Source: Limnomonas spitsbergensis (lineage: Eukaryota; Chlorophyta; Chlorophyceae; Chlamydomonadales). Taken from it: a stretch of 64,000 nucleotides of DNA. Each line of letters opens with the position of its first letter. The stretch's first letter is position 1. The stretch spans positions 868,001-932,000 of the forward strand of contig JAYJMM010000071.1 in the NCBI GenBank assembly GCA_037349105.1. Reading direction: 5' to 3'. Below are positions 55,501 through 64,000 of this stretch, piece by piece. The notes beneath the pieces are model-generated. The model was not told the origin of the DNA and searched no databases. It saw nothing but the letters and a program-made list of their open reading frames with translations. A program made the translations under genes and the position numbers.

Positions 55501-58500
55501 GGCCTGCCACTCACTACCCTGGGACTGCAACTCACTACCCTGGTCATGCCAGTCACTACCCTGGGCCTGCAACTCACTACCATGGGCCTGCAACTCACTA
55601 CCATGGGCCTGCCACTCACTACCCTGGGCCTGTCACTCACTATCCTGGGCATGCCACTCACTACCCTGGGCCTGCAACTCACTATTCTGGGCCTGCCACA
55701 CACCGTGTCTAGGCAGAACCTGATGGGCATCGTCCCCTCCCTCATTTCAACCCTGGCCTGCCACTCGTGCCCCACAGGTCTGCAGCTAGGCTCCCCCTGC
55801 GCCTGTCTCTTGTGCCCCCCAGGCCTGCCATACCCAGCTGCTTGGCCTGCCACTCACAGCTGCTGTGTATAATCTCTCCGGCTTGGTCTCCTACCTCATT
55901 TCAACCCGGGCCTGCCACTAGCCCTTCCCCTCCCCGGGCCTGCCACTAGCGCCCCCCCCGGGCCTGCCACTAGCCCCCCCCCCGGGCTTGCCACTCGTAC
56001 CCCCCAGGCCTGCCACTCACAGCTGCTGCGAAGAACCTCTTGGGCTTGGTCTCCTCCCTTTTGATGAGGTTGAGGTAGCCATTGGCGAGGGTCTTGAGGT
56101 CTTCACGCTGCTCTGAGTCACGGAGCTGCGGGAACAACAACAAAGGTCAACGTCAACGGCATGAAAACCCTTAACCCTGCGGGAGCAACAAATTTCGTCA
56201 GCATGAAAACCCTGAACCCTAAACCTGCGGGAACAACGAAGCTTGGCAGCATGAAAACAGGCAGTGAAGGAGGGCATAGTCATCGAGAGAACAAGGCAGT
56301 GAAGGAGGGCATGGTCATCGAGAGAACAAGGCAGTGAAGGAGGGCATGGGCATCGAGAGAACAAGGCAGTGAAGGAGGGCATGGGCATCGAGAGAACAAG
56401 GCAGTGAAGGAGGGCATGGTCATCGAGAGAACAAGGCAGTGAAGGAGGGCATGGGCATCGAGAGAACAAGGCAGTGAAGGAGGGCATGGGCATCGAGAGA
56501 ACAAGGCAGTGAAGGAGGGCATGGGCATCGAGAGAACAAGGCAGTGAAGGAGGGCATGGTCATCGAGAGAACAAGGCAGTGAAGGAGGGCATGGTCATCG
56601 AGAGAACAAGGCAGTGAAGGAGGGCATGGGCATCGAGAGAACAAGGCAGTGAAGGAGGGCATGGTCATCGAGAGAACAAGGCAGTGAAGGAGGGCATGGG
56701 CATCGAGAGAACAAGGCAGTGAAGGAGGGCATGGGCATCGAGAGAACAAGGCAGTGAAGGAGGGCATGGGCATCGAGAGAACAAGGCAGTGAAGGAGGGC
56801 ATGGGCATCGAGAGAACAAGGCAGTGAAGGAGGGCATGGGCATCGAGAGAACAAGGCAGTGAAGGAGGGCATGGGCATCGAGAGAACAAGGCAGTGAAGG
56901 AGGGCATGGGCATCGAGAGAACAAGGCAGTGAAGGAGGGCATGGGCATCGAGAGAACAAGGCAGTGTGCAAAAAAGTCTTGAAATCCTGCTCAGAGTTAC
57001 AGAGCTGCGGGAACAACGGAGTTCAACGGCATGAATGCCGGCAGTGAACAAGGTTTTTTTCCCATCCACAACTTAAGCTTTGCCAGTCCGCCTCGCAGCC
57101 GCCAAAGGTCCAGTAAGGACCAGACCTGGACCGAGCTGCAACTGGTGACCAAAGCAGCAAGACTGGCCACGAATGGGGCCTTCGACCAGCGGCCGGAGTG
57201 CAGCTGACAAGTACCGGAGTCACAAAAAAAAAAAAAAAACTGCCCCCCCCCCCTTGCCCCCCCCTACCCCTACCCCCCCCCCCCCTTTGCCCTCCCCTCC
57301 CCCTGCCCCCCCCCCTTTGCCCCCTCCCCCTGCTCCCCTCCCCCTGCCCCCCTGCCCCCCTCCCCCCCTGCTCCCCACCTTGGCTCCCTCCTGCCCCCCC
57401 CCCCCCCCCCCCCTGCTCCCCCCCCTGCTCTCCTCCCCCTGCTCCCCCCCTCTGCTCCCCCCCCCCTACCCCCCCCCTCCCTGCTCCCCACCTTGGTGAC
57501 CAGCTTCTTCACAACATCCAGATGCTCCTGAACCACCGGATAAGACTGTAACAGGGACAAAGGGGGGAGCATGGGTCCATCATTTAAATGAATCACAGGA
57601 ATAATTGCTCAATTATTTAATTAATCATATAATTCATCATTTAATACACACAGGGGAGCATGAACCCAACAATATCAGAGGGACTTCTCTTGAACCGCCC
57701 CAGTCCTATCCAGTCTACCATAAAGGAAATCAGGCAGGCGTACCAGGCCATCCTTTAGCCATGCAGGCTCCATGGCTGTGCTGCTACTCCTCCCAACGTA
57801 ACGCAAATTAACCCCCCCCCCCCACGCGGCCTCCACCCCATCCTCCACCCCACTCCCCCCGTAAGCCCTAAACTAAAGCCCACAGAGTAAGTCGTGGTAA
57901 TCCAATTAATCAGTTTTCACTTTTCAGTTTTCAGCCACGTTTGATGTACGACCCCCTAAGCTCTCTTCAGAGCTCACAGGCCTGAAGCCAAGATACCAGG
58001 CTTTGGATACTAGTCACGTGCTTGTGTGCACCCTCCCTCAAACTCTGAACCATACACCTCTCCACCCTTCAACCCCACCACCCTTTTACACCCGACCCTC
58101 CTACGTCTGGTACCCCAAACCATACACACACCCCACCCAAGCGCTTATACCCTACCATTCCCTTACACCGTACCCCAAACCCTCGGACATGGACTTATAC
58201 CTACACAGGCAGCATGCCCCCATGTCAGTTCCACTCACCCCTGAAGGCCTGGACCCTCCACCCCTCAGCCCGAAACCCCATCCTCCACCCCTCACATCAA
58301 TCATTACCGATGTGTGCGCTGGCAGTGCGCTTCTGTACACTGCCCACTCCACCCCTAGCCCCAGCCCTCTCCTACCCCCGCACCCCTAAGTCCTCCATCT
58401 CCTTACCTGAAACACTGGTGTAAGTACTGGCAGCGCGCATCTTCATGACATCCACTCCACCCCAAGCCCTTTCCCTCCACCCCTCACTTTACCCTAAGCC

Positions 58501-61500
58501 CTTCACCTCCGTTCCTCCAACACCGATGTGAACACTGACAGCACACTCCTGCATATTACCCACTCCACCAGAGGTTCCCTCCACCCCTCACTTAACCCTA
58601 TAAGCCCTTCACCTCCGTTCCTCCAACACCGATGTGAACACTGAGAGCACACTCCTGCATATTACCCACTCCACCAGAGGTTCTTTCCCTCCACCCCTCA
58701 CTTAACCCTTAGCCCTTCACCTCCATTCCTCCAACACCGATGTGAACACTGAGAGCACACTCCTGCATATTACCCACTCCACCAGAGGTTCTTTCCCTCC
58801 ACCCCTCACTTAACCCTAAGCCCTTCACCTCCATTCCTCCAACACCGATGTGAACACTGAGAGCACACTCCTGTATATTACCCACTCCACCAGAGGTTCT
58901 TTCCCTCCACCCCTCACTTAACCCTAAGCCCTTCACCTCCGTTCCTCCAACACCGATGTGAACACTGAGAGCACACTCCTGCATATTACCCACTCCACCA
59001 GAGGTTCTTTCCCCCCACCCCTCACTTAACCCTAAGCCCTTCACCTCCGTTCCTCCAACACCGATGTGAACACTGAGAGCACACTCCTGCATATTACCCA
59101 CTCCACCAGAGGTTCTTTCCCTCCACCCCTCACTTAACCCTAAGCCCTTCACCTCCATTCCTCCAACACCGATGTGAACACTGACAGCATACTCATTTGT
59201 GATTTCACTCTCCCCCAATCCCTTCCCCCCCCCCAAACCCTCCACCCTTATACCTCAACCACCGATGTGAGTACTGACAGCGCGCTCCTGCGTGAGGTCC
59301 ACTCGTCGTTCTGAAGGCAGCTGCATATGATCTTATAGGTGTCTTGGTGCCACCTGTCCAGGTAGGGGTGTGGGAGGAAGGTAAGGAGGGGTGGGAGGAG
59401 GGGGTAAGGAGGGGGTAAGGAGGGGAGGGAGGAGGGGGGTGAGACGGGGTGAGGGTGACACGAGGGTGACACAAGAAAATGAGAAAGCATGAGGACGCAT
59501 GAGGACGCAAGCACACGGAAGAGGAAGCAAGCACATGCATGACCATGCACACACATACATGCACACGCATGGACACGCACATTCAGCCTGACCCAGAGCA
59601 CTCACTCCCTAACCATCCCCACATGCCGTGCGAATCGTCGCCCGACGCCCGCTCAATCCTGAGCCTCAAACTCACTTGTAGACCAGCCTCACATACTGCA
59701 CATACTTCACCCGCTCAATCCTGAGCCCCAAACTCACTTGTAGACCAGCCTCACATACTGCACATACGTCACCCGCTCAATCCTGAGCCCCAAACTCACT
59801 TGTAGACCAGCCTCACATACTGCACATACGTCACCCGCTCAATCCTGAGCCCCAAACTCACTTGTAGACCAGCCTCACATACTGCACATACGTCACCCGC
59901 TCAATCCTGAGCCCCAAACTCACTTGTAGACCAGCCTCACATACTGCACATACGTCACCCGCTCAATCCTGAGCCCCAAACTCACTTGTAGACCAGCCTC
60001 ACATACTGCACATACGTCGCCCTCTCAATCCTGAGCCCCAAACTCACTTGTAGACCAGCCTCACATACTGCACATACGTCACCCGCTCAATCCTGAGCCC
60101 CAAACTCACTTGTAGACCAGCCTCACATACTGCACATACGTCACCCGCTCAATCCTGAGCCCCAAACTCACTTGTAGACCAGCCTCACATACTGCACATA
60201 CGTCACCCGCACAATCCTGAGCCCCAAACTCACTTGTAGACCAGCCTCACATACTGCACATACGTCGCCCTCTCAATCCTGAGCCCCAAACTCACTTGTA
60301 GACCAGCCTCACATACTGCACATACGTCACCCGCTCAATCCTGAGCCCCAAACTCACTTGTAGACCAGCCTCACATACTGCACATACGTCACCCGCTCAA
60401 TCCTGAGCCCCAAACTCACTTGTAGACCAGCCTCACATACTGCACATACGTCACCTGCTCAATCCTGAGCCCCAAACTCACTTGTAGACCAGCCTCACAT
60501 ACTGCACATACGTCGCCCTCTCAATCCTGAGCCCCAAATTCACTTTTAGACCAGCCCCACATACTGCACATACGTCGCCCGCTCAATCCTGAGCCCCAAA
60601 CTCACTTGTAGACCAGCCTCACATACTGCACATACGTCGCCCGCTCAATCCTGAGCCTCAAACTCACTTGTAGACCAGCCTCACATACTGCACATACGTC
60701 ACCCGCTCAATCCTGAGCCCCAAACTCACTTGTAGACCAGCCTCACATACTGCACATACGTCGCCCGCTCAATCCTGAGCCCCAAACTCACTTGTAGACC
60801 AGCCTCACATACTGCACATACGTCGCCCGCTCAATCCTGAGCCCCAAACTCACTTGTAGACCAGCCTCACATACTGCACATACGTCGCCCGCTCAATCCT
60901 GAGCCCCAAACTCACTTGTAGACCAGCCCCACATACTGCACATACGTCGTCCGCTTGTCGTCCACGGTGCTGCTGAACCCGATGGCGAAGCCCGCCCTGG
61001 ACTGGCACTCTCGCACGTAAAGCTGGGACGGAACAACAGGTGGGACAGGGGGGGAAGGGAAGGGGGGTGGGGTTGAAATTCCAAGTTTTGGTCTCTCAAG
61101 TGCAGCATTTAGGTCTCAGTTCTCGCACTCTGGTACTTGCTCTGGCACTCGCTTTAGCACTCGCTCAGCTGGGACAAGTACACAAGTGGGACTGGAGGCG
61201 CATTTCAAAGTTAAAAAATCCAACCTTCAGGTCTCTAGTGTAGGGTTCAAGTTTCAGTTATTGCACTCTGGTACTCTCGCTCGTAAAGCTGGGACGGAAC
61301 AACAGATGGGACGAAACGACACATGGGACGGAACAACAGATGGGACGAGGGGCGAATTTCAAAGCTCGACGTTCAGTTCTCTAGTGCATGGTTTCAGAGG
61401 TCATTTCACGCACCCTGGCTCTTCCACTCACACAGATGGCACAAACGCACAAGCGGGACATGCGGCGCATTTCACAGCTCAGGTCTAAAGTGTAGGGTTC

Positions 61501-63655
61501 AAGTTCCAGTTTTTCCCTTGGACTGAACCCCAGTTAACGCTAAGGAGGCACATCCGGCCTTTCCACGCGCAGATCAAGGCGTGAAGCCCGTGCAGATGCC
61601 AGGGGGGCAGGGTTTGTGATAAGGGTGTATACGAGGTTCATATATTTTTTATATAGGGGTGGGGGGTCGATGCTTAGGGTTTATGAATTGGTGGGGAGTG
61701 GGGGCTTAGGGGTTAAGACTAATTAAGGGGGGGGTTGAGGGGTAAGGGTTTAAGGGGGGTCGTGTTCACCGAGGGGTAAGGGTTTGAGGCTGGTCATGTT
61801 ATTTGAGGGCGGGAAGTAGGGGCTCGCAATGTATAAGGTCGGATTCATGAAGGGGGGGGGGGGGGATAAGGGGTCAGGGTTCAGGAGGGGCTAGGAGGAC
61901 CACTTTATGTAAGGGGGGGAATTAGGGGGGATTTTGATGAAGGGGGGCAGGTTGGCATCGTAGGAGTCATTGCCGTAGGGGTGTCATGTTATCCAAAAGG
62001 GTGGGAGGGTGAGAGGGTGGGCTTCATGAGGTCAAGGTTTGTAAGAGGGGCAATCATTATGGGGGGGCAAAGGTTAGCAGTTGATGGGGCAAGGGATTTG
62101 GCACACAGAGGGGGGGGGGGGTAGGCCGCTGCCTCTTAGATAAGGGCTCAAGGTCAAGAGTTGAAGGGCAAAACAATTGGCACACAGAGGGAGGGGGGGG
62201 GAGGCGGCTGCCTCTTAGATTGTGGCTCACTTTGTTGAAGGGCAAATGATAAAGAAAACTACACGCCTGCAAGGGCCTTATGGTTGAGGAACAGTTCGGG
62301 CATGGGCCTAGGCCGCGTCTGCATCGTTACCCTCACTTTAAGGGCGCACCTCAGGGATACTCGATACTGTATAATAAAGACGTGATCAGACGCCTTCCCT
62401 CGTAACGAACTATGTCGAGGCCGAGAGAGAGGGGTGGGGAATCCATTGGGAAACGGATTTTGAATCGTCGACGCTAGTTTCTGGTCGCAAAGAGACAGTT
62501 TTCGTGATTTCGCTACCCTCACAGGGCAGCATTACAGGATGATTCGCGCAGACCAGAAGGGAAAAAGAATTCGAACGCAAATTCGGCAAGCTGGTGCAAT
62601 CCTGTACCACAGACTCTGCGGAGGGCCCCCGGCGCTCACTTTTTGAAAATAAATTTTAATATATACGGTGCACGCTGCACACAAGTCCAGGATTGATAGT
62701 TCATAGTTCAGGGTTGATAGTTCATAGTTCAGGGTTTATAGTTCATAGTTCAGGGTTTATAGTTCATAGTTCAGGGTTGATAGTTCATAGTTCAGGGTTG
62801 ATAGTTCATAGTTCAGGGTTGATACATCATAGTTCAGGGTTGATAGTTCATAGTTCAGGGTTGATAGTTCATAGTTCAGGGTTGATAGTTCATAGTTCAG
62901 GGTTGATAGTTCATAGTTCAGGGTTGATAGTTCATAGTTCAGGGTTGATAATTAATAGTTCAGGGTCCATAGTTCATATTGGGCGCATGCATATTTCACT
63001 GCACACCAGCCACCAATGAAGGAGCAGGTGTGGAGCAGGTGTGGAGTACCACCAAAAGCACACCAGCCACCAAGGAGGGAGCAGGAGGCATGGCTCATAA
63101 ATATTTATTTGTTGCATGGTAGCCTACCTAATGCTACTGCTGAACGGGTGGCTTCCCTAACCTGCGCCCCAGGGCATATCATTTCCGAAGGGGACCAAAT
63201 ACGGCAGCCATATACACAGGAAGGGCGCATGGCCCACCCAGTGAGGCCCCGAAAGCCTCTTTCCCTCCATGAGCTGGCCTCGGGATAGGCTGTGCCGGGT
63301 CACACCCGTTCACTCTTTGCACCCGGGGTCACTCCCATTTACTCTTCCCACTACAGGGTTACTCGTGGCCACTCCCCTCATCCCAATGTCAATGTCGGCC
63401 ACTCATCAGTCATCACACCCATGTGTGTCTCCCGACCACTCTCCCTACCTCATGGCCACTCCTGGTCACTCTTCACACCCCCTGGCTACTCCATGTCACT
63501 CTTCCTACACACGGGGCTCTCCTGGTCACTCTTCCTACCTCCGGGTCACTCCTCCAGTGGCTGAGCTGCAGGAAGACCTCCCTCAGGAATATCCCGAGGT
63601 TGCTAGCCTCACAGACTGTGATGCAGCTCAAGACCGGGGTCACCGTCGCAAAGAT
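49561..63655 (-). CDS. THOC2: THOC2, THO/TREX complex subunit 2, C-terminal part
   Basis: Eight in-phase minus-strand exons: 63655-63539, 61022-60916, 59353-59254, 57545-57492, 56125-56021, 53871-53772, 51222-50498 and 50175-49561 (stop TAG), 640 residues. THOC2 is the large scaffold of the THO complex, which couples transcription to mRNA packaging and nuclear export. The conserved Tho2 C-terminal domain is covered by the first five: IFATVTPVLSCITVCEASNL, GIFLREVFLQLSHWRSDPE, LYVRECQSRAGFAIGF, YVQYVGLVYK then WHQDTYKIICSCLQND, RRSALSVLTSVVE, SYPVVQEHLDVVKKLVTK, and LRDSEQREDLKTLANGYLNL. This parallels YERECGNFPGF, HKWHYKI, NALIVLTKILPHFP and DLYALALGYS-like segments of known THOC2 (recalled). 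The last two exons are Ala/Lys/Arg/Glu-rich disordered tail (KRPRHGEE, EKRSRTERREDK, SSSKKRRGGG). The 5' exons lie beyond 64000. Almost every intron holds tandem copies of its own junction. Confidence 0.87.
50462..50497 (-). repeat. Three tandem donors after THOC2 exon g
   Basis: Three 12-bp units GTGTGAAGCKGG follow the exon end directly. The first supplies the functional GTGTGA donor at 50497; the others are exact donor duplicates. Confidence 0.8.
51275..51453. mobile_element. hAT-type MITE, copy 3 (179 bp)
   Basis: Left CAGTGCTCTGTGC, right GGCACAGCACTG, flanked by GTTCAAGT and GTTCCAGT (7 of 8 match). Internal TACGGTCCCTT and GGTGGCTGAAGCTCAGCTAC match the 8848/9738 family. It lies 50 bp upstream of the THOC2 exon g acceptor. 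Confidence 0.8.
51690..51870. repeat. GCT/GTT trinucleotide-like repeat
   Basis: Imperfect TGCTGTTGCT / GCTTCTGCTGTTGC repeats in the THOC2 intron. Open in several frames (Leu-rich or Ala/Val-rich). Treated as microsatellite. Confidence 0.75.
51998..52690. repeat. G-rich minisatellite, GGTGAGGGGAGGGAC type
   Basis: Units of GGTGAGGGGAGGGAC, GAGGTAGGGGAGGGTTGAGG and similar in blocks of about 60-120 bp. In the THOC2 f-g intron. Confidence 0.85.
53026..53780 (-). repeat. 79-80-bp array of the THOC2 exon f donor junction
   Basis: About nine intron-side copies of the exon f end (CTGCAGATTCYGCGTCCAAA then G/GTGTGTGTG), starting near 53633, 53581, 53502, 53436, 53346, 53266, 53187, 53107 and 53027. 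The four most distal are nearly identical and 79-80 bp apart. Those nearest the exon are more diverged. Each carries the split codon AAAG and, in most, a GT donor. Confidence 0.9.
53950..54768 (-). repeat. 18-bp minisatellite upstream of the THOC2 exon f acceptor
   Basis: About 45 units of GGACAAGGAGAGGAAGGG on the plus strand, i.e. CCCTTCCTCTCCTTGTCC on the gene strand, a very long polypyrimidine tract ahead of the exon f acceptor. The 18-bp period keeps frames open on both strands. Confidence 0.92.
54769..55705 (-). repeat. 21-bp array made of 5' splice sites (THOC2 exon e donor)
   Basis: About 44 units of 21 bp. On the gene strand each reads GTGAGTGGCAGGCCCAGGGT plus A, matching the functional exon e donor GTGAGTGGCAGGCC at 56020. 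Variants GTGAGTTGCAGGCC and GTGACTGGCATGACC are interspersed. Confidence 0.92.
55735..56020 (-). repeat. Copies of the THOC2 exon e end and donor
   Basis: At 55895-55858 the exon e end recurs: GGAGACCAAGCCGGAGAG, then ACAGCAGCT/GTGAGTGGC, a near copy of the true junction 163 bp away. Between them AGTGGCAGGCCYGGGG repeats four times. Confidence 0.85.
56126..57012 (-). repeat. 35-bp array and acceptor copies upstream of THOC2 exon e
   Basis: Functional acceptor TTGTTCCCGCAG is at 56126. Further TTSCTCCCGCAG/TTGTTCCCGCAG copies lie at 56177 and 56225. At 57005-56976 one is followed by a degenerate exon start (CTCTGTAACTCTGAGCAGGA against true CTCCGTGACTCAGAGCAGCG). Between them are about 19 units of a 35-bp repeat (GCAGTGAAGGAGGGCATGG, then KCATCGAGAGAACAAG). 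Confidence 0.9.
57086..57205. repeat. Dispersed GC-rich repeat, copy 11
   Basis: CCTCGCAGCCGCCAAAGGTC, GACCAGACCTGGACCGAGC and CGACCAGCGGCCGGAGTGCA correspond to reverse-oriented blocks of the family. It lies in the THOC2 d-e intron. Confidence 0.55.
57222..57491 (-). repeat. C-homopolymer tract with a donor duplicate (THOC2 exon d)
   Basis: Long C runs with TGCTCCCC units. On the gene strand CCAAG/GTGGGGAGCAGG occurs at the true donor (57491) and again at 57378, 113 bp on. A run of 16 or more A's at about 57224 adds low complexity. Assembly here may be unreliable. Confidence 0.75.
58300..59253 (-). repeat. 108-bp array derived from the THOC2 exon c end
   Basis: Each unit holds GAGTGTGCTCTCAGTGTTCA followed by CATCGGTGTTGGAGG, a degenerate copy of the exon c end (GCGCTGTCAGTACTCACATC then GGTGGTTGAG). 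Units start at about 58521, 58627, 58735, 58843, 58951, 59059 and 59167, mostly exactly 108 bp apart. Two more diverged copies lie further away. Copies have lost the GT donor. Confidence 0.88.
59655..60915 (-). repeat. 62-bp array with 21 donors (THOC2 exon b junction)
   Basis: Twenty perfect-period 62-bp units follow the functional exon b donor. Each holds the last ~29 exon bases (TATGTGCAGTATGTGAGGCT then GGTCTACAA) and GTGAGTTTGGGGCTCAGGAT. GTGAGT positions run from 60915 to about 59675 at exactly 62-bp steps. Reading through any of them gives AAG TGA, an immediate stop. Confidence 0.97.
61023..61330 (-). repeat. Acceptor copies upstream of THOC2 exon b
   Basis: The true acceptor TTGTTCCGTCCCAG/CTTTACGTGCGAGAG is at 61023. 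A close copy TTGTTCCGTCCCAG/CTTTACGAGCGAGAG lies at about 61290-61265, with partial copies at about 61170 and 61320. Confidence 0.85.
61610..62250. other. G-rich low-complexity intron sequence
   Basis: Runs of G with GGGGTTAAGGG and GCAAAACAATTGGCACACAG-type repeats. No coding potential. THOC2 a-b intron. Confidence 0.6.
62690..62975. repeat. 20-bp minisatellite, about 14 units
   Basis: Units of GTTGATAGTTCATAGTTCAG in the THOC2 a-b intron. The plus-strand frame (HSSGLIV) is a by-product. Confidence 0.93.
63290..63538 (-). repeat. Donor-junction repeats after THOC2 exon a
   Basis: About eight loose ~32-bp units of GAGTGACCMGGAG followed by GTAGGAAGAGTGACC. The first is the exon a end GAGTGACCCGGAG/GTAGGA. 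Several retain GTAGG. Confidence 0.75.
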
Positions 63656-63862
63656 CTGCAACCAGCAAGCAGGGGGGGGGGGAGGGGGGGCGGAGGGGGT
63701 GTATCAAAGATCTGCAACCAGCAAACAGGGGCGGGGCGGAGGGGGTGTATCAAAGATCTGCAACCAGCAAGCAGGGGCGGGGCGGAGGGTATGTATCAAA
63801 GATCTGCAACCAGCAAACAGGGGCGGGGTTGAGCCGCGGAGGGGTTATATAAAAATATGATA
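63656..63862 (-). repeat. Four-step acceptor ladder before THOC2 exon a
   Basis: TTGCTGGTTGCAG followed by ATCTTTG (the first seven exon bases) occurs four times with CAG at 63656, 63712, 63758 and 63804. Only the first leads into the open exon. The others continue ATACACCCYCCG. Confidence 0.93.
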
Positions 63863-64000
63863 CTCTATGCCGGTGTGACCTTCTTGTGTGACCGTCATTT
63901 GCAATCAGGTGCTTGGATCAAGAAAGCCCCCCATTTCGGCACAAACATGTCGGGGGTCAAGTTCATAGATCAAGGTTCAGAGTTCAGGGTCCATGGTTAA

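Noticed and set aside
54284..55723. Plus-strand open frame of 479 codons (TRRGRG then ACHSLPW repeats)
   Set aside because: Same arrays on the other strand; periods of 18 and 21 keep any frame open.
53835..55853. Minus-strand open frame of 672 codons (VVSCRPRVVSGRP / SFLSLSSP repeats)
   Set aside because: It is the 21-bp and 18-bp arrays read in an open phase. It runs across THOC2 intron sequence and has no non-repetitive core.
59655..60915. CRISPR-like regular repeat
   Set aside because: There are no unique spacers; the 62-bp units are continuous, and the DNA is eukaryotic and within a gene.

Overview
The window is nuclear DNA of a flagellated green alga. It has spliced genes with GT-AG introns (and one GC-AG intron), CCCTAAA-type interstitial telomeric repeats, and a SAS-6 protein whose head domain is very close to Chlamydomonas Bld12p as I remember that sequence. 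Long repeat-stuffed introns and many transposon remnants would fit a large-genome prasinophyte such as Cymbomonas, but the species cannot be fixed from sequence alone. Most exons are short (50-200 bp) and were found by reading splice sites, codon phase and protein similarity together. Layout: (1) 1-6.2 kb, minus strand: an F-box gene (about 0.7-1.6 kb) and an unrecognised gene of at least six exons (about 2.4-6.23 kb). (2) 6.4-13.9 kb, plus strand: an 11-exon gene for the centriole cartwheel protein SAS-6, head-to-head with the preceding gene across a 164 bp gap. (3) 15.9-18.2 kb, minus strand: a three-exon LC8-family axonemal dynein light chain (DNAL4/LC10 type), carrying an apparent 2-bp frameshift in a TA repeat. 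(4) 18.2-31.9 kb: a KDZ-transposon-associated cysteine-cluster protein gene with an in-frame TAG, a TMEM205-like membrane protein exon split by a 1166 bp hAT-type element, a possible two-exon gene, and old repeats. (5) 32-38.7 kb: nested remains of a LINE with a dead reverse transcriptase, a 12-bp minisatellite, a decayed coding region, and a 756 bp inverted-repeat transposon whose empty site survives in an inverted copy at 46.2 kb. (6) 39-45.9 kb: satellite-like arrays, including about 3 kb of a 41-bp repeat open in nearly every frame. (7) 46.4-47.3 kb: a small three-exon gene of unknown function. (8) 49.6-63.7 kb, minus strand: the last eight exons of THOC2, a TREX/THO mRNA-export subunit; its 5' part lies beyond the window. 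The most striking observation spans genes. In five unrelated genes (F-box, the unnamed gene, SAS-6, DNAL4, THOC2), minisatellites inside the introns are built from tandem copies of the adjoining exon-intron junction: a few to about 35 bases of exon with its donor or acceptor site, repeated from 2 to more than 40 times on the intron side. Examples are a 62-bp unit with 21 GTGAGT donors, a 21-bp unit that is itself a donor site, and ladders of acceptors. Intron growth here seems to proceed by amplification of splice junctions, leaving introns full of decoy splice sites. Two ciliary genes (SAS-6, DNAL4) lie tail-to-tail, consistent with a flagellate; I see no other functional clustering.
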